Shown here: one piece after another, positions 15,109 to 15,219 of the stretch | Layout: every line of letters begins with the position of its first letter | Numbering within the stretch: the stretch's first letter is position 1 | Assembly (NCBI GenBank): GCA_002315015.1 | Contig: DCEX01000019.1 | Location: forward strand, 1-15,219 | Length of the DNA stretch: 15,219 bases | Direction of reading: 5' to 3' | DNA from: Faecalibacterium sp. UBA1819 | GTDB lineage: Bacteria; Bacillota; Clostridia; Oscillospirales; Ruminococcaceae | Made by a program: the position numbers and the translations under genes | Notes under the pieces: model-generated | The model's input: the letters and a program-made list of their open reading frames with translations, nothing else | Told to the model about the DNA's origin: nothing | Databases searched by the model: none

Positions 15109-15219
15109 TGCCTGCGACGCTTTAAACGCTCGGACTACGGCGGTAAAGGAGTATCATTGTACCGATATAAGGATTATGGCGGCAGAGTTGCTAAGTCTGC
15201 TTTGGAACGCTGATATTTC

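Larger units (their letters stand above)
13359..15219 (-). mobile_element. End of an integrative element (int and xis module), continuing past the window
   Basis: A tyrosine recombinase and an excisionase-like gene lie side by side, both reading toward the ychF junction. They are clearly more AT-rich than the flanking host genes. This order (xis, int, end of element) is that of Tn916/Tn1549-like conjugative elements and of many prophages. No conjugation, phage or cargo genes fall inside the window, so the class is open. The boundary at about 13359 is an estimate, somewhere in 13314-13403. The direct repeat acacccttttt at 13380-13402 lies at the int 3' end. Confidence 0.75.

Noticed and set aside
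15030..15128. 31-codon + strand frame starting MSFNRTAVSIAP
   Set aside because: No ribosome site on the + strand, and the frame overlaps the palindromic structured segment. Possible but unsupported.

Overview
The window looks like a chromosomal piece of a spore-forming, gut-type clostridium, probably of the Oscillospiraceae/Ruminococcaceae. The reasons are a SpoVT regulator, strong AGGAGG-type ribosome binding sites, a Gram-positive QTGD-type surface anchor, moderately GC-rich housekeeping genes and an AT-rich integrative element. The taxon is inferred from gene content, not proven.

Layout. Positions 1-78 hold the Thr/Pro-rich end of a + strand gene, followed by a strong terminator. Positions 148-972 have no convincing gene. 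They hold an AT-rich array of ~57-bp units organised in a 227-bp super-repeat with conserved hairpins. Positions 973-5007 encode a large secreted, probably wall-anchored protein. It carries a duplicated EF-hand + leucine-rich-repeat + beta-cap module, MBG-like domains and a QTGD sorting-type tail. A 23-bp perfect-palindrome terminator separates it from a minus-strand glycerol locus. That locus is an intact glpK followed by only the N-terminal part of a GlpA-type FAD oxidoreductase, which reads into the terminator and looks like a deletion remnant.

From 7434 to 9990, all on the minus strand, come spoVT, cysE (serine acetyltransferase with an odd Cys-rich tail) and a PF01594 (AI-2E-type) membrane permease; permease and cysE look like one operon. 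A small + strand gene of unknown function (10215-10646) converges on an HD-domain hydrolase gene (10708-11208, minus). Then follow mtnN and ychF (minus, 60 bp apart).

From about 13359 to the window end lies the start of an integrative element: a tyrosine recombinase and an excisionase-like HTH protein (both minus). The recombinase has its own promoter and a hairpin that covers its ribosome binding site. A GC-rich, foldable segment lies upstream of the excisionase. The element sits directly upstream of ychF, so its attachment junction is probably in the 90 bp between int and ychF.

Possible functional links: GlpK would feed glycerol-3-phosphate to lipid synthesis or to a dehydrogenase encoded elsewhere, since the local one is broken. 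CysE and MtnN both serve sulfur amino-acid metabolism (O-acetylserine formation, recycling of MTA/SAH). The most unusual parts are the 57/227-bp array, the modular LRR protein with signs of recent repeat turnover, the truncated glpA ending inside a terminator, and the RNA-like structures in front of xis and int.
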